From Megachile rotundata (lineage: Eukaryota > Arthropoda > Insecta > Hymenoptera > Megachilidae): 64,000 bases of DNA. The stretch's first letter is position 1, and each line of letters begins with the position of its first letter. The stretch covers positions 8,966,501-9,030,500 of the forward strand of contig NC_134995.1 in NCBI RefSeq assembly GCF_050947335.1, given 5' to 3'. This document shows positions 37,185 through 48,125 of the stretch, piece by piece. The notes under the pieces were generated by a model. The model searched no databases. It saw only the letters and a program-made list of their open reading frames with translations, and had not been told where the DNA came from. The position numbers were made by a program, and so were the translations under genes.

Positions 37185-37915
37185 TGGGTAAATTGGAAAT
37201 TGGGGAAATTGAGAATTGGGGAAATTGGAATTGGGGAAATTGAGAATTGGGAAAATTGGAATTGGGGAAATTGGGAATGGGGGAAATTGAAATTGGGACA
37301 ATTGGTAATTGGGGAAATTGGGAATTGGGGAAATTGAGAATTGGGGAAATTGGAATTGGGGAAATTTGGAATTGGGGAAATTGGGAATTGGGGAAATTGG
37401 GAATTGGGGAAATTGGGAAATTGGGAAATAGGGAAATTGGGAATTGGGGGAATTGGGAATTGGGGGAATTGGGAATTGGGGAAATTGGGAATTGGGGAAA
37501 TTGGGAATTGGGGAAATTGGGAATTGGGGAAATTGGGAATTGGGGAAATTAGGAATTGGGGAAATTGGGAAATAGGGAAATTGGGAAATAGGGAAATTTG
37601 AAATTGGGGGAATTGGAATTGGGGAAATAGGGTATTGGGGAATTATGAAATTGGGGCAATTGGGAATGGGGGAAATTGGAATTGGGACAATTGAGAATTG
37701 AGGAAATTGGGAATTGGGAAAATAGGGTATTGGGACAATTGGGAACTGGGGAAATAGGGTATTGGGGCAATTGGTAATTGGGGAAATTGGGAATTGGGGA
37801 AATTGAGAATTGGGGAAATTGGAATTAGGGAAATTGGGAATTGGGGAAATTGGGAATTGGGGAAATTGGGAATTGGGGAAATTGGTAATTGGGGAAATTG
37901 AAATTGGGAGCAATG
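37185..37915. repeat. 16-bp GGGGAAATTGGGAATT array (inverted relative to 40.7 kb)
   Basis: About 46 copies of AATTGGGGAAATTGGG; three units equal 48 bp. It is the reverse complement of the unit forming the arrays at 40.74-42.24 and 45.03-45.67 kb. Confidence 0.95.
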
Positions 37916-37919
37916 TTGC

Positions 37920-38690
37920 CAAAACTGATATAACTGTCTAATATTGCTATTAATAAATTTTAAAAATTAAACACATTAAACCTACCTAACATTACCATTG
38001 TTATATTACCTAATAACAAGTTAGAATTTATTAAATTTATTACTGAAATTACTATCAAATATTACCAATATTAACCTTAACCAATGTTATTATTGAGTCC
38101 AAAATTATTTACCACTGAAAGTGGCGCCATTTCCACAGTAAAATTCGCGTAAATTTTCGAAAGTTCATTTAAGAAAACATGTCGTAAACAGCGGCGCAAA
38201 TAGATGCAAATTTCATGGAAACGAAACGAGAGGGAATAATGCGTACTGAGTGCGAGCCTCGTGTTTATCGGAAGTGACTTAGAACCGTGCAAGACTAATT
38301 GAGAGTTTCCAGGCTGTTCTAAAGCGTTACAGCAAGGGGGGTAAATTGGAAGGCTAACTTTACATGATCTGTTTGTTCCCTGAAACGCTCGGCTTGGATG
38401 TGGTTTTCGTTGAGGAAAAGTTTTTGAGAGTTATTGATTGTTTGGAGAGATGCAATTCTGACTTTGAATAACGGCGTATGAGGAATATTGTTCTAAGTAT
38501 GTTATGTGCGAACCTGACGAACTTTGCTTCTCATGGATTGTTTACATTCTTTCGTTGATTTTGTTTAACTTATCTGAAAATCTGTAATGGGTTTTATTTC
38601 GGTGTTTTGTTTCATTAAATTTTATTGTTGGTTACGATGTTTGTGATATCGCTAAAATTATTTTAAAATACGTATACTAAAATTGTTATA
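37920..38690. other. Non-coding stretch, nothing recognised
   Basis: Mixed composition; no exon, RNA gene or repeat seen. Confidence 0.4.
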
Positions 38691-39170
38691 TTGTTAAAGT
38701 TATTCATATACTGTTAAAATTGTTATGCTGTTAAAATTGTTATGCTGTTAAAATTGTTATATTGTTAAAATTCATGTGCTGTTAAAATTGTTATCTTGTT
38801 AAAATTATTCATGTACTGTTAAAATTGTTATATTGTTAAAATTATTGATATGCTGTTAAAATTGTTATATTGTTAAAATTCATGTGCTGTTAAAATTGTT
38901 ATCTTGTTAAAATTATTCATGTACTGTTCAAATTGTTATATTGTTAAAATTGTTGTATTGTTAAAATTATTCATGTTCTGTTACAATTGTTATATTGTTA
39001 AAATTATTCATGTACTGTTACAATTGTTACATTGTTAAAATTATTGATATACTCTTAAAATTGTTATATTGTTAAAATTATTCATGTACTGTTAAAATTG
39101 TTATATTATTAAAATTATTCTTATACTGTTAAAATTGTTATATCCTTAAAATTATTCATATTCATTATTA
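38690..39170. repeat. ~17- and ~38-bp TTAAAATTGTTATATTG repeat
   Basis: Alternating TTAAAATTGTTATATTG and TTAAAATTATTCATGTACTG blocks. Very AT-rich, with frequent single-base changes. Confidence 0.88.
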
Positions 39171-40057
39171 ATTATTACTATTAGTTAATATAACTAGTAG
39201 TCTTCATTTTATAATTAATGTTAGCATGATGTAATATAATTTATTACTTTATATTATTTTATTTTTATTTTATTCAAATCTATTATTTGTCCAGAAATGT
39301 TTTCCATAAATTTAGAAAATAAATCTAAACACAGTAAATCAGCATACATCTGATCAGAACTCCCATAACAAAATAATTAATCCAATCCCGAAAGAGTAGC
39401 TCGCTCCTCGCAATATATCGCCGTTAATAAACCATTCAGGGATGTTTCTCTATTTATTTAAGACTTAGATACACCATGACCAACCACAGAAGTTGACCAT
39501 TGAATAAACAGTACAAGAGAAGTTACTTCGCGTCACGGTTGTTCAAACAAAGAGAAAGTGGTGTAACGAGGACAACGTCAGGACTCGATGATTACACGAG
39601 GGACTTTAAATTGTCCTTGCATACCAGATACTTACCAGACACTGTTTACGATTGCATTCCTAGACAAATAATCTACAATGCACGTACTAATGCATCTTCT
39701 TTACTAATTAGTGTTTAATCAAAATTTAATCAAGGTAATAAAATGTGTATATGTATGATACTTTATATGTGTATATGTACATGCATATGTGTATATTATG
39801 TACTTTATGAGATCAAGATTATAGCTGGCAAAATTTTTGATGAATACATATTTTATTTATTTTTGACAATGGGGAAAATATATATAGCTAAACACTCTAC
39901 CTTATTGGTGTATTTCTTCATTTAAAAAAAAAAGAAACGTGTGAGTATATTTAAAAATATTTGACTTTACGTTCCATTAACATTACGTGGTTAAACGAGA
40001 AGCAATAATTGGAGGTCACGTCATTGCCACAGGCATTTTAATCGCTTCTACCATCGT
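39171..40057. other. Non-coding stretch 3' of the GST relic
   Basis: A 72-codon frame (39500-39718, plus) is unrecognised. No further GST exon of the broken copy (exons 2-5) was found by eye here. Confidence 0.35.
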
Positions 40058-40193
40058 CTATTCCGCTTTTAATTGATCACCCTTCATCGCCTTGATGTCT
40101 TTGAAATTTATTTCAACCCCAACCGCGACGGCCATAAAAGCAACAGCGCCACAAGGGCCGCAACTTGGCGGTTTAATAGAAATCCATTGGCAA
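40058..40193 (-). pseudogene. Relic first exon of a fourth Delta GST
   Basis: The minus strand encodes a degraded exon 1. The start position reads TTG instead of ATG (40193), followed by PMDFY; then a frameshift of one base; then PPSCGPCGAV (catalytic-serine loop, with the usual Arg after Cys changed to Gly), GVEINFKDI and KGDQLKAE, ending in TAG (40060-40058) where the family has Tyr. GVEINFKD is closest to gene B; the Gln in KGDQ is shared with gene C. No exons 2-5 were found. It lies in line and in the same orientation as genes C, B and A, with a B-like promoter module 2.4 kb upstream. Confidence 0.87.
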
Positions 40194-40737
40194 ATTTCAA
40201 ATTCATCGTCGTTGTTTGAACTTTATCGTAGCCAACAGTTTCAAATGTTCATCGACTGTTCTGTTTGCGCTCGTTACACTATACCCGGCGAAATTTTGCA
40301 TTAAAAATGTTATGAATTATATATCTGTCCGAAATGAACTAATTAACTGTTTCACGTTAAAATCAAAATTACTGGAAATTATTTTGTAATAAATAGAACC
40401 AATTATAAACTTGTTATGAAGGAAATTATTAACAATTTTCCCGGGAATGAAATTGACGATTGAAAGCAGAATGCTTATGGTATATTTGCTAATGGTGAAT
40501 AATTCTGGAAAATAACAAATATTGAACGTAGTGCTTTGATGTGGTGAGATAATAGGGTTCGTATGATATTTGCGAAAATGGGGGATGCAGTGATTTAGGA
40601 GGGAAGGAAAAGAAATATAAATTTATTTTAGGGAAAATGGGGGAGGTTGGTAATTTAAAAGTTCAAAGGAAAGGAAATTAAAAAATATATACTCCTGAAA
40701 AATATACTTTTTTAACCTTCGAATTAACAAATTCCTG
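40194..40737. other. Upstream flank of the GST relic
   Basis: AT-rich, no clear feature. Confidence 0.35.
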
Positions 40738-42240
40738 AATTTCCCAAGTTCCAATTTCCCAATTTTCCAATTTCCCAAAATTCCGAATTTCCCAATTTCC
40801 CAATTTCCCAAAATTCCCCATTTCCCAATTTCCCCAATTCCCAATTTCCCCAATTACCAATTGCCCCAATTCCTAATTTCCCCAATTCCCAATTTCCCCA
40901 ATTTCCAATTTCCCCAATTCCCACTTACCCCAATTCCCACTTTCCCCAATTCCATGTTTCCCCAATTCCCAATTTCCCCAATTTCCAACTTCCCCAATTC
41001 CCAATTTCCCTAATTCCATAGTTCCCCAATTCCATATTTCCCCAATTCCATATTTCCCCAATACCTTATTTCCCCAATTCCAATTTCCCCAATTCCAAAT
41101 TTCCCCAATTCCCAACTTCCCCAATTCCCAATTTCCCCAATTACCAATTGCCCCAATTACCAATTGCCCCAATTCCCAATGTCCCCAATTCCCAATTTCC
41201 CCAATTCCATGTTTCCCCAATTCCCAATTTCCCCAATTTCCAACTTCCCCAATTCCCAATTTCCCTAATTCCATATTTCCCCAATTCCAAATTTCCCCAA
41301 TTCCCAACTTCCCCAATTCCCAATTTCCCAAATTACCAATTGCCCCAATTACCAATTGCCCCAATTCCCAATTTCCCCAATTCCCAATGTCCCCAATTCC
41401 CAATTTCCCCAATTCCATGTTTCCCCAATTCCCAATTTCCCCAATTTCCAACTTCCCCAATTCCCAATTTCCCTAATTCCATATTTCCCCAATTCCATAT
41501 TTCCCCAATTCCATATTTCCCCAATACCTTATTTCCCCAATTCCAATTTCCCCAATTCCAAATTTCCCCAATTCCCAACTTCCCCAATTCCCAATTTCCC
41601 CAATTACCAATTGCCCCAATTACCAATTGCCCCAATTCCCAATTTCCCCAATTCCCAATTTCCCCAATTCCCACTTACCCCAATTCCCACTTTCCCCAAT
41701 TCCATGTTTCCCCAATTCCCAATTTCCCCAATTTCCAACTTCCCCAATTCCCAATTTCCCTAATTCCATATTTCCCCAATTCCATATTTCCCCAATACCT
41801 TATTTCCCCAATTCCAATTTCCCCAATTCCAAATTTCCCCAATTCCCAACTTCCCCAATTCCAAATTTCCCCAATTCCCAATTTCCCCAATTACCAATTT
41901 TCCCAATTACCAATTGCCCCAATTCCCACTTTCCCCAATTCCAAATTTCCCCAATTCCCAATTTCCCGAATTCCATATTTCCCCAATACCCTATTTCCCC
42001 AATTCAAAATTTCCCAATTCCCAATTTCCCCAATTCCAATTTCCCCCATTCCAACTTCCCCCATTCCCAATTTCCCCAATTCCCAGTTTCCCAAATTTCC
42101 AATTTCCTCAATTCTCAACTTTCCCAATACCCAACTTCCCAGATTCCCAAATTTCAGAATTACTATATCTACAATTCTTCACTTCCCAAATTCCCAAATC
42201 CCCAAATTTTCTAATTACCAAATCCCTAAATTCTAAAATT
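40738..42240. repeat. 16-bp CCCCAATTCCCAATTT array, 1.5 kb
   Basis: About 93 copies. Marker blocks such as ACCAATTGCCCCAATTACC (near 41150, 41335, 41605) and ATACCTTATTTCCCC recur, showing irregular higher-order duplications of about 180-300 bp. It gives open frames up to 362 codons (Pro/Asn/Phe-rich), which I reject as genes. Lies between the GST relic and its presumed promoter. Confidence 0.95.
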
Positions 42241-43195
42241 CCTCAACTTGTCTCCACATACATCGTCAAATACCTGCGTCCGACGCATCAAATAAATCGC
42301 AGCGCAATTAATATTAAAACCGTAGGAAACAGTTTATTTTTGAAATCTCGCCGAAACACGCGTTACCTCGAAACAGTATTCGACCACGATCGATCGACAG
42401 ATTCTATTACAAACTGAGAGCACATTCTACCATCCGAAACTCCCCGGGTTCTCGAAACTTCGACCGGATGATTTGCGACAGATAACCGAGAAGGGTGGCA
42501 GAGAACGCAAAAGCAAACATAACTACGTACTCTCCAAGGGTCCACAACGAGATAATCGCAAACTGTCTAACCGAGTTAGCGGTGCAGTCTCTTTATAAAT
42601 GCCATGGTAACGGCAATGTCGCTTGCTTTCGAATCGACCATCGGGATAAACATCTACGGACATTCAATCCGCCATTGCGTCTCTCGGATCTTCGTATTGT
42701 TCAACACGTCCCTTCATGCATTGTGACCTGACGGGCGACGAATTACCAGCTATGCTTAATTACGCTTGACCTTATCTGGTATTTGTTTTTTGGGTCTTCA
42801 AGTTTTGATGTAATGAATTTAACATGGTATAATTCTTGCATGAGCACAGTTTGACAAATCAAGAAGGTTATTTTAGGGTGGACAATTTTTTGACATGTTT
42901 GAATGTTTGAACTTGGGTGAAGGGTGGATTTGAATGGAACTGGTTTTTGATAGATGTAATTGAGTTTTGAGTGAGGTTGAGTTTTATGAATTAGCTTTTT
43001 AATTTGTTAAGTTTAATTTTAATAAGTTTAATAAGTTTAATTTTTATTAAGTTTAATAGCTGAATCAAGTAGGTTTAATCTAGTAGATAGGTTAGATTTA
43101 AGTTAACAACTATGTTTACAATTTTTTTATTAAATTAGAATATTTGTACAATTCAACTGCAATTTTTACACCAAGCTATTGATACAATTTAATTA
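42241..43195. other. GC-richer island (42250-42780) then AT-rich stretch
   Basis: The island parallels 25680-26280 and shares about 130 bp with it (42466-42600). 42800-43195 is AT-rich with TTTAATAAGTTTAAT words. No gene. Confidence 0.5.
42531..42597 (-). promoter_or_regulatory. Duplicate promoter module of the GST relic
   Basis: Minus strand: TATAAAG at 42597-42591, ACAGTT initiator at 42566-42561 (33 bp spacing, as in the gene B copy), then a GTACGT donor at 42530. Conserved between the two copies: TAACTCG, TTAGACAGTT and ATTATCTCGT. It may still be active even though the coding exon is dead, or it may serve another transcript. Confidence 0.5.
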
Positions 43196-43199
43196 CATT

Positions 43200-43800
43200 T
43201 TTTAAATTAAAATATTAAAATATTTAGTTAAAGTGTTCAGTCAAAATGTTGATGCAATTTAACTAAAATCTCTAAATTGGAATATTGATGTAATTCAACT
43301 AAAATTTTTATATTAAAATATTCAAACAATTGAACTAAAATTTATAAATTAAAATATTCATACAATTGAACTAAAATTTATAAATTAAAATATTAATATA
43401 ATTTAGTCAAAATTTTTTAACTAAAATACTCATGCAATTAAACTAAAATTTATAAATTATAATACTGATTCAACAAAAATTTTCAAATAGAAATGTTCAT
43501 ACATTTGAACAGTTAACAAATAGAAATATTAATACGTTTGTACTGTTAACAAATTAAAATGTTCATACATTTGAACAATTAATAAATTAAAATATTAATA
43601 CGCTTGTACTGTTAACAAATTAAAATGTTCATACATATGAACAATTAACAAATTAAAATATTAATACGTTTGTACTGTTAACAAATTAAAATGTTCATAC
43701 ATTTGAACAATTAACAAATTAAAATATTAATACGCTTGTACTGTTAACAAATAAAAATTTTCATACATTTGAGCAATTAACAAATAAAAATAATGATACA
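43200..43800. repeat. ~38-bp then 66-bp AT-rich tandem repeats
   Basis: 43200-43480: about 38-bp units with ACTAAAATTTATAAATT. 43490-43790: 66-bp units with ATGTTCATACATTTGAAC and TTAATACGTTTGTACTG, about 4.5 copies. Immediately 3' of GST gene C. Confidence 0.88.
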
Positions 43801-44141
43801 ATAAAACAAAACTATATAAATGAAGAAATTATTTACCTAAAATAGTATATCAAATAGTTACAATGAAATGTATTATCAAGTGTTCTTAAAGTTTTATCGA
43901 ACACAATAAAAATGTTAGACAAGGAACATTAATAGAAATAAAAGTGCAATTGAACAGAATCGTAAAATTAGAAACGATAGCTGCCTTTAAATCGTGTTTT
44001 CTACTAGACGAAGCCTCGGTTAAACGAAACGATGATTTACAGCTATCTAAATAGCTTTCGTGTCTAATCTCGATCATCGGCGGTACACCAACAAGAAATT
44101 TATAGTCGTACAGCGTCTCGACTCTGCTCGCGGCTTCTGTT
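43801..44141. other. 3' flank of gene C
   Basis: Probable 3' UTR of gene C; no canonical AATAAA on the minus strand within the first 150 bp after the stop that I could find. Confidence 0.4.
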
Positions 44142-47100
44142 TTAACTGGATCCTTCTAAATTCGCTCGATACTCTTCGGTAAAGAATTTCGTTCCTGGAG
44201 CATGCACATCCTCGAAACCAGCCATGAGCTCCTTGCAATTGTTGTACCATTTCGTCACGTTTTCGTATCGATCGAGGTCGAAATCGAAACACTGTCAAAA
44301 TAATATATTATTTTTCATTTTTTTTATTTTAGTTACTTCACATTTTTATTTATTTTTAATATATCTCATAAAATACTTCTTCCATGCAATAAAATATAAT
44401 TGAGTTAAAACTTAAAAAATAAATACATTTTTTTTTACGAATTCAAGTATGAATATTTACTATATTTTTATGTTCGTGAAAGTTAACCTAGAAGTTTAAT
44501 TTAACCTTGTACTATTTTCGTTTTCCGATAAGATTTTCTTTATCATAAAATTGAAATGAGGTTTGAGAAATGTGACATAAATGTGATAAAATAATTGTTT
44601 ACAAGAATTATTTAAAATCATATTCGAAGGTTAGCTGTTCAATTATTCAGATTTAGTTTGAATATTATTAGAAACAGAAATGAAAAATAACGAAGCATGG
44701 AATTATTTAAATATAAAATATTGATAATTCTTGCATCAAACTAAATATTTTCATAATTATTTTCATAACTAAATAGTAGAATAGTTCAACATAAAATTGT
44801 GGAATCATTTAAATAAATAAACACAAAATAATAAAAATGTACCTATACCAAAATAATGTGCAATCAAATGAAATACGAATTTTACCATTTATCTACATAA
44901 TCATTTCATTGAATAATAAACAACAAAAAATTCTTGTGACTATAATTATCAATATAAAAAACTTAACACTTAAAAACTTGAAACTAAAAATTTTCATGAA
45001 ACGACAGTTACCAGAAAAGTGCGGAAAATTTTTTCCCAATTCCCAATTTCCCCAATTCCCAATTTCCCCAATTCCAATTTTCCCAATTCCTAATTTCCCC
45101 AATACCCTATTTCCCCAATTCCAATTTCCCCAATTCCCAATTTCTCCAATTCCCAATTTCCCCAATTCCCAATTTCCCCAATTCCCAATTTCCCCAATTA
45201 CCAATTTCCCCAATTACCAATTTCCCCAATTCCCAATTTCCCCAATTACCAATTGTCCCAATTTCAATTTCCCCAATTTCCAATTTCCCCAATTACCAAT
45301 TGTCCCAATTCCAATTTCCCCAATTTCCAATTTCCCCAATTACCAATTGTCCCAATTCCAATTTCCCCAATTTCCAATTTCCCCAATTACCAATTGTCCC
45401 AATTCCAATTTCCCCAATTTCCAATTTCCCCAATTACCAATTGTCCCAATTCCAATTTCCCCAATTTCCAATTTCCCCAATTACCAATTGTCCCAATTCC
45501 AATTTCCCCAATTTCCAATTTCCCCAATTACCAATTGTCCCAATTCCAATTTCCCCAATTCCCAATTTCCCCAATTCCCAATTTCCCCAATTCCCAATTT
45601 CCCCAATTCCAATTTCCCCAATTCCCAATTTCCCCAATTCCAATTTCCCCCATTCCCAATTTCCCCAGCTATGAAACAGGAGTCCGACATTTTTATCGTC
45701 GAGCGTGCCATACGATTCACGGGTTCGATTCTTTATTGCTCGTACGATATTATATGCTTGATGTGCCATTCTCAAATACTTACGTGCAAAAGGCAGATAG
45801 ACGTGCTGATGGAGAAATCAGCGATCGTCAGATTATCACCAGCCACAAATTCTTTACCTTCGAGGAACTTGTTTAATATTTCGCACGATTTCTCTACTGC
45901 TCGTACGCGTTCCTCATTTAGTGAATGAGTTTTGCCGAGTATCACTGGGAACTGGAAGAAAAATTTTATTCTTTATTCTGTGTCAATTTTATGATTTTAT
46001 GTGAGAATATTTGTAATTATGGTATGATAATGGTTTCAAGTTTTTTTTTTAATTTTCAAGTTGCTAAATTTTTCAAATTTTCAATTTTTAAGCTTATTTT
46101 CCAAATTTTTAACTTGTAAGTTTTAAGTTTTCAGGTTTTCAATTGTTAAGCTTATAGATTTTCAAATTTTTTAACTTGTAATTTTTCAAGTGTTTGAATT
46201 ATAAGATTTTGGAAATATTTGGGATTTCAATTTTAATTTTTAATTTCTCGGGTTTTTGAACTCTCAAGTTTCCAAGGATTGAAGGTTTCATAATTTTTTA
46301 TTTTTAATTTCAGAAGTTCTTAAATTTTCAAGTTTTCTAGTTTTCTAATTTTCTAGTTTTTATTGATAGTTTTTTAGTTCCCTCCTTTTTGCAAATTCGA
46401 GTTATATAATTTATTTCGCTAATTTTTTTTGCTAGTTTTCTAATTTTCTAATTCTCTACTTTTTGCACCATTTTTTTGTTAATTTCCTAATTTTATAGTT
46501 TTGTACTTTTTCCAAATTCAAGTTAAACAATTTTCAAATCTTTACACTTTTAAATTTTTATAAAGAGCTCCTTTTATAAAGCTCCTTCCGTTTGTGGCTC
46601 GCCCCTGTCCAGGGCCATATAGCGAGACTCCTAATATTTCTCTATTTCAAACAAAATCTCATTCCCCAAAAATCCATGCTTTTACAATAACCAAATAAAT
46701 GACAAAAATAGTATTAATATACGTACGTAACACATAGAGATATTTTCAAATAGAGAACCAAGATCAAAATACAACATCTGATCAACAGCTGCCCGCTTTT
46801 TTGGATCCTTAGGATATAAAGAATCATTTCTCGCGTATCTATTGACTAAGTATCCCATAATTGGTCGACTGTAATCATCAAAATACAACATAAGAAAAGA
46901 TAATATTATAATTAAAATAATTGCCACGTACCTTTCGTACAAAATTAATCCATTGTCGTTTATAGTCGGTATTGTGTGCTGTGGATTGATCTGCATAAAT
47001 GAAATCGTATAACAATACATAAATCTTGTTCACGATTAATTTGTCGTATTATCACTAATTAATTAACTTATTGATTCTGGACGTTTGATATCAATGGAGA

Positions 47101-48012
47101 TTCTGAACTTTTGTTGACGTTATTTTAGTACAAGTTTGTATTTTCATTTTGTAGAAGAATTTTCTGTGTGTGGATGAATGAATGATTGTATTCTCAGATT
47201 TCTAAATTTCTGGATTTTTGAATACTTAGATTTAAACATTTTTTAATTTTTAAATTTCTAAGTTTCTAAATTTTCGAATTTTTCAATTTTTCAATTTTTC
47301 AATTTTTCAATTCTTCAATTCTTCAATTCTTCAATTCTTCAATTTTCCAATTTTTCAATTTTTTAATTTTTTAATTTTCCAATTTTTCAATTTTTCAATT
47401 AAAAAATTTTTAATTTCTTAATTTTTATATTTTTATATTTTTAGATTTTTAGATTTCTATATTTCCAGATTTCTAGATTCCTACATTCCCAGATTCCCAC
47501 ATTCCTACATTCCCACATTCCTACATTCCTACAATCCTACAATCCTACATTCCCTCACTCCTAAACTTCTAAGTTCCTAACACCTACAAATTCTCCCTCA
47601 TTTTAAGCCCAAAATAACAATCACAAAAAACCTCATAACCACCTACAAACTTCCCAAAATTACAAATTCAACTTTTCCCTCCTACCTCGCATTAAAAAAA
47701 TCTCAAAACTCAAACATCTAAAGAATAATGCAAAAATTCAACATCCAATATCCAGTCAACGCAAATATCAATAAAATAGTAAATTACCCTATTCAAAATA
47801 AGAAAATCGAAACCCAGTAACAAACATAACTAATTAACCTAAATGAATAAACCGATACTTCGTAATCAAACCTTCACGAAGTCCTCCGCCATTTGCTCTC
47901 CTTTCAACACGTTCACCGATTTCAAGTTAAAGTGAACCCCAATCGCTTTTCCCAGAAGCAAAACCTGCCGACACGGTGGACTCGGTGGAAAATAGTAAAA
48001 ATCAATCGGCAT
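44142..48012 (-). CDS. Delta-class glutathione S-transferase, gene C, divergent (5 exons)
   Basis: Coding exons: 48012-47872, 46990-46932, 46868-46727, 45951-45784, 44291-44142; 660 bp, 219 residues, stop TAA. Phases 0, 2, 0, 0; GT-AG throughout (exons 2 and 3 with GTACGT donors). N-domain: PPSPPCR with catalytic Ser11, INPQHTIP (His52, Pro55), YESRPI (Ser67, Arg68). Odd points: the glutathione-contacting His40 is Gln (KGEQMAEDF); the usual YLADQYGK is YLVNRYARND; exon 4 has one extra codon and ends FSISTSICLLH instead of the usual xxEV; the C-terminal exon is divergent after CFDFDLDRYENVTKW. The capping motif LTIAD is intact. Probably active but with altered glutathione affinity or another substrate (inference). 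Intron 4 holds a 16-bp array; intron 3 a GC-rich fragment. Confidence 0.92.
44292..45034. other. Intron 4 of gene C, part without array
   Basis: AT-rich, stop-rich, no feature seen. Confidence 0.5.
45035..45666. repeat. 16-bp CCCCAATTCCCAATTT array in intron 4 of gene C
   Basis: About 40 units of the same family as the 40.7-kb array. A 47-bp higher-order unit (ATTACCAATTGTCCC, AATTCCAATTTCCCC, AATTTCCAATTTCCCC) repeats about six times at 45240-45540. It ends only about 120 bp from the exon 4 donor. Confidence 0.95.
46565..46640. other. GC-rich fragment in intron 3 of gene C
   Basis: GTGGCTCGCCCCTGTCC followed by AGGGCCATATAGCGAGAC stands out from very AT-rich intron text. CTCGC...GCGAG and CCCTGTCCAGGG can pair. 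Likely the remnant of a dispersed element or a small structured RNA; not recognised. Confidence 0.4.
47210..47560. repeat. Short-period AT-rich repeats in intron 1 of gene C
   Basis: 7-9 bp repeats TTTTTCAA / TTCTTCAA (47270-47410) followed by TAGATTT and CTACATTCC words (47430-47560). The rest of intron 1, to 46990, is plain AT-rich sequence. Confidence 0.75.
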
Positions 48013-48125
48013 TTTGCTCCAAGTTCCTTTCGTTTTCTTTCTCCGACCTTCTGTCCCTTTGTTTCTTCCTCTTCTTCTTCGGCTTCTCGGCCGAGTTACG
48101 CCGCTGCGCAAACGACATTTTTATA
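48013..48125 (-). promoter_or_regulatory. TATA promoter and purine-rich leader of gene C
   Basis: TATAAAA on the minus strand at 48125-48119, about 110 bp before the ATG (48012). The stretch between contains TAACTCG (also present in the two promoter modules at 26.0 and 42.6 kb) and a GAAGAAGAAGAGG-type leader. The ATG context is GCAAAATGCC. No upstream intron is needed. Confidence 0.5.

Noticed and set aside
40873..42417. Long Pro/Asn/Phe-rich frames (up to 362 codons), and similar ones at 4.3-5.5, 35.7-36.3, 37.1-37.9 and 44.8-45.9 kb
   Set aside because: 15/16-bp arrays in which three units equal 16 codons keep frames open on both strands. The frame at 44837-45928 merely reads through the array and antisense to GST exon 4.
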